A DNA stretch of 5,913 bases from Planctomycetaceae bacterium (lineage in GTDB: Bacteria; Planctomycetota; Planctomycetia; Planctomycetales; Planctomycetaceae): assembly GCA_947479075.1 (NCBI GenBank), contig CANJZR010000261.1, forward strand, positions 1 to 5,913, written 5' to 3'. Shown piece after piece: positions 4,549 through 5,913 of the stretch. A program made the translations under genes and the position numbers. The notes under the pieces were generated by a model, which worked only from the letters and a program-made list of their open reading frames with translations, had not been told where the DNA came from and did no database searches. The first letter of the stretch is position 1. Each line of letters opens with the position of its first letter.

Positions 4549-5913
4549 TGTGGGGCATCGCTGCGGTTTCCATGGCAATCAGCGTCTATGGGGTTTATCG
4601 ATCGCCTTCAGCGACCTTTTATTTGCTGCCAACCCGCGCGTGGGAAATGCTTGCCGGAAGCCTTGTGGCTCTCCAACGTCAGTCGAGTCGACCAAAATAT
4701 GTCGCCGAGATGATGGCCTGGGCAGGTCTGATGGCCATCGGACTTGCCAGCGGTCTGATGTGTCGTGAGACGGTATTTCCTGATGCAGCGGCTCTGATTC
4801 CAGTGGCCGGAGCTGCTCTATTCATCTGGGGAAACACCGGACAAAGCACGTCGATTGGAAGGCTGCTCTCGATTCGCCCTCTGGTGTTCGTGGGGCGGAT
4901 TTCTTACTCACTCTACCTCTGGCACTGGCCGGTGTTCGCCTTCCTGCGCTATCTTTCCGATGCCGAAGAACCCTCGATCGAGCAGCGATGTCTTGCTCTG
5001 ATGATCTCGGGACTTTTGGCAGTCGCCGCATGGTGGCTTGTCGAGGAGCCGATCCGACGGCGTGTCATTTTCACCTCACCCCCCCGGTTGTTGACGTCGG
5101 TGGGAGTCACCACGCTGGCACTGCTGGCCTTCTCTGGAAGCATGGTTCAGACGGTTGGTTTTCCTAACCGGATCCCGAGTCACTGGCAGATGTTTAGAGA
5201 CACCAAAGAGCGAGTTGCTCTGAAAACGAACAGTGGTGATCTCCTGACTCTGGGACAAGAGTCGCCTGACGAGAAGTTCTCGTTTGTTGTCTGGGGGGAT
5301 AGCCACGCCAACGTGGCAGCACCGGTTTTTGGTGCCGTTGCCAAACAACTCGGAATTCAGGGGATCAACGCCGCCAAGGGAGGCCGCCCCCCCATTCCGG
5401 GGACCTACATCTCGTGGGACAAGCAGCTTTCGGAATGGAATTCCGAAGTGTTGAGCTTTATCAAAACCCATCGTATCCCTCATGTTTTCCTTGTCGCCAG
5501 GTGGTCTCAGTTCATTGAGGGACCAACGCCATACGATCAATTGAATGGGCGTGGGTTCACCGACCCACTTCTGAGATGCTCCGCGTCGGAAAAACCGAGC
5601 CGAGAAACATCAGAGGCCTGCTTGAGAAGCGGTTTGGAGCGTCTGATCAAAGAACTCGAGGAATCCGGCTGCACCATCTGGATCGTTCAGCAGGTTCCGG
5701 ATCAGAACCACGATGTCCTGAGGAGAGCCTTCCTGGAGAACCAAGGGCTCTCATTGAGCGGGCATCAAGTCCCCCTGACCAAAGACGACTTCGAGCAACG
5801 ACAACGCAGAGTGAACGCACTCATTGCTGGTGTGGTCGGCCCCAATGTTCGTTTAATTGATCTCTCCAGAGACATGTTTGATCGTGAAGGGATCGCCATC
5901 ACTTCATCGAATG
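4548..5913 (+). CDS. OafA-type acyltransferase, C-terminal part with SGNH domain, runs off the window
   Basis: From ATG 4548 the frame is open for 455 codons to the window end with no stop. It supplies what the upstream piece lacks: SATFYLLPTRAWEMLAGSLVA, several hydrophobic segments (about 52-70, 79-94, 148-163), and the family's closing motif LVFVGRISYSLYLWHWPVF (111-129) followed by WWLVEEPIRR. A further hydrophobic segment near 183-197 leads into a periplasmic SGNH esterase-like domain with VVWGDSHAN (nucleophile Ser about 252) and WIVQQVP (about 378-384). The expected C-terminal Asp-x-x-His block lies beyond the right edge. With one copy of the 14-bp repeat removed, both pieces form a single protein of at least 622 residues, near the usual length. 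The ATG overlaps the upstream TGA (TGATG) and has GGGAG 5 nt before it, so separate translation is possible. I read this as one gene interrupted by a frameshift. Confidence 0.88.
   Translation, partial: MWGIAAVSMAISVYGVYRSPSATFYLLPTRAWEMLAGSLVALQRQSSRPKYVAEMMAWAGLMAIGLASGLMCRETVFPDAAALIPVAGAALFIWGNTGQSTSIGRLLSIRPLVFVGRISYSLYLWHWPVFAFLRYLSDAEEPSIEQRCLALMISGLLAVAAWWLVEEPIRRRVIFTSPPRLLTSVGVTTLALLAFSGSMVQTVGFPNRIPSHWQMFRDTKERVALKTNSGDLLTLGQESPDEKFSFVVWGDSHANVAAPVFGAVAKQLGIQGINAAKGGRPPIPGTYISWDKQLSEWNSEVLSFIKTHRIPHVFLVARWSQFIEGPTPYDQLNGRGFTDPLLRCSASEKPSRETSEACLRSGLERLIKELEESGCTIWIVQQVPDQNHDVLRRAFLENQGLSLSGHQVPLTKDDFEQRQRRVNALIAGVVGPNVRLIDLSRDMFDREGIAITSSN

Noticed and set aside
1..5913. Possible CRISPR array, tRNA, rRNA, insertion sequence or phage attachment site
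   Set aside because: No regularly spaced repeats, no cloverleaf-like sequence and no transposase or integrase motifs were seen on either strand.

Overview
This window most resembles a planctomycete chromosome. That is an inference, resting on a CsrA with an extended C-terminal tail, a large low-complexity membrane protein ending in a Lys/Arg-rich tail of a style I associate with planctomycetes, weak or absent Shine-Dalgarno sequences for most genes (csrA excepted), and a moderately high G+C content. No database search was possible.

Layout, left to right. (1) The 3' part of an NfsB-like FMN nitroreductase gene on the plus strand enters from the left edge and stops at 581. (2) A 114-bp convergent gap carries a long inverted repeat. 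(3) csrA lies on the minus strand (923 to 696) with a strong ribosome binding site that overlaps a near-consensus CsrA-binding sequence. (4) A 361-bp leader region contains a hairpin and a run of ten G. (5) A minus-strand gene for a six-segment membrane protein of unknown function follows. (6) A 132-bp gap holds three repeat arms that can form two mutually exclusive hairpins. (7) aguB, for N-carbamoylputrescine amidase, is on the minus strand. (8) A divergent intergenic region contains a sigma70-like promoter for aguB overlaid by an operator-like dyad. (9) A plus-strand OafA-type integral-membrane acyltransferase with a C-terminal SGNH domain runs off the right edge. It is broken into two reading frames by an exact 14-bp tandem duplication.

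The genes do not form one obvious pathway. They are single-purpose units: redox/xenobiotic reduction, RNA-binding post-transcriptional regulation, polyamine synthesis from agmatine, and acylation of surface polysaccharide. The most notable point is the acyltransferase. Deleting one copy of the 14-bp repeat restores a continuous frame of at least 622 codons with all family motifs in order. The repeat therefore looks like a recent inactivating duplication, a reversible on/off switch, or an assembly error. The broken junction also creates a TGATG stop/start overlap preceded by GGGAG, so the second half could be translated by reinitiation.

I did not find a previously undescribed multi-gene system. 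The observations worth following are the repeat-disrupted acyltransferase, the aguB operator, the csrA autoregulatory site and the alternative hairpins at 2789-2843.
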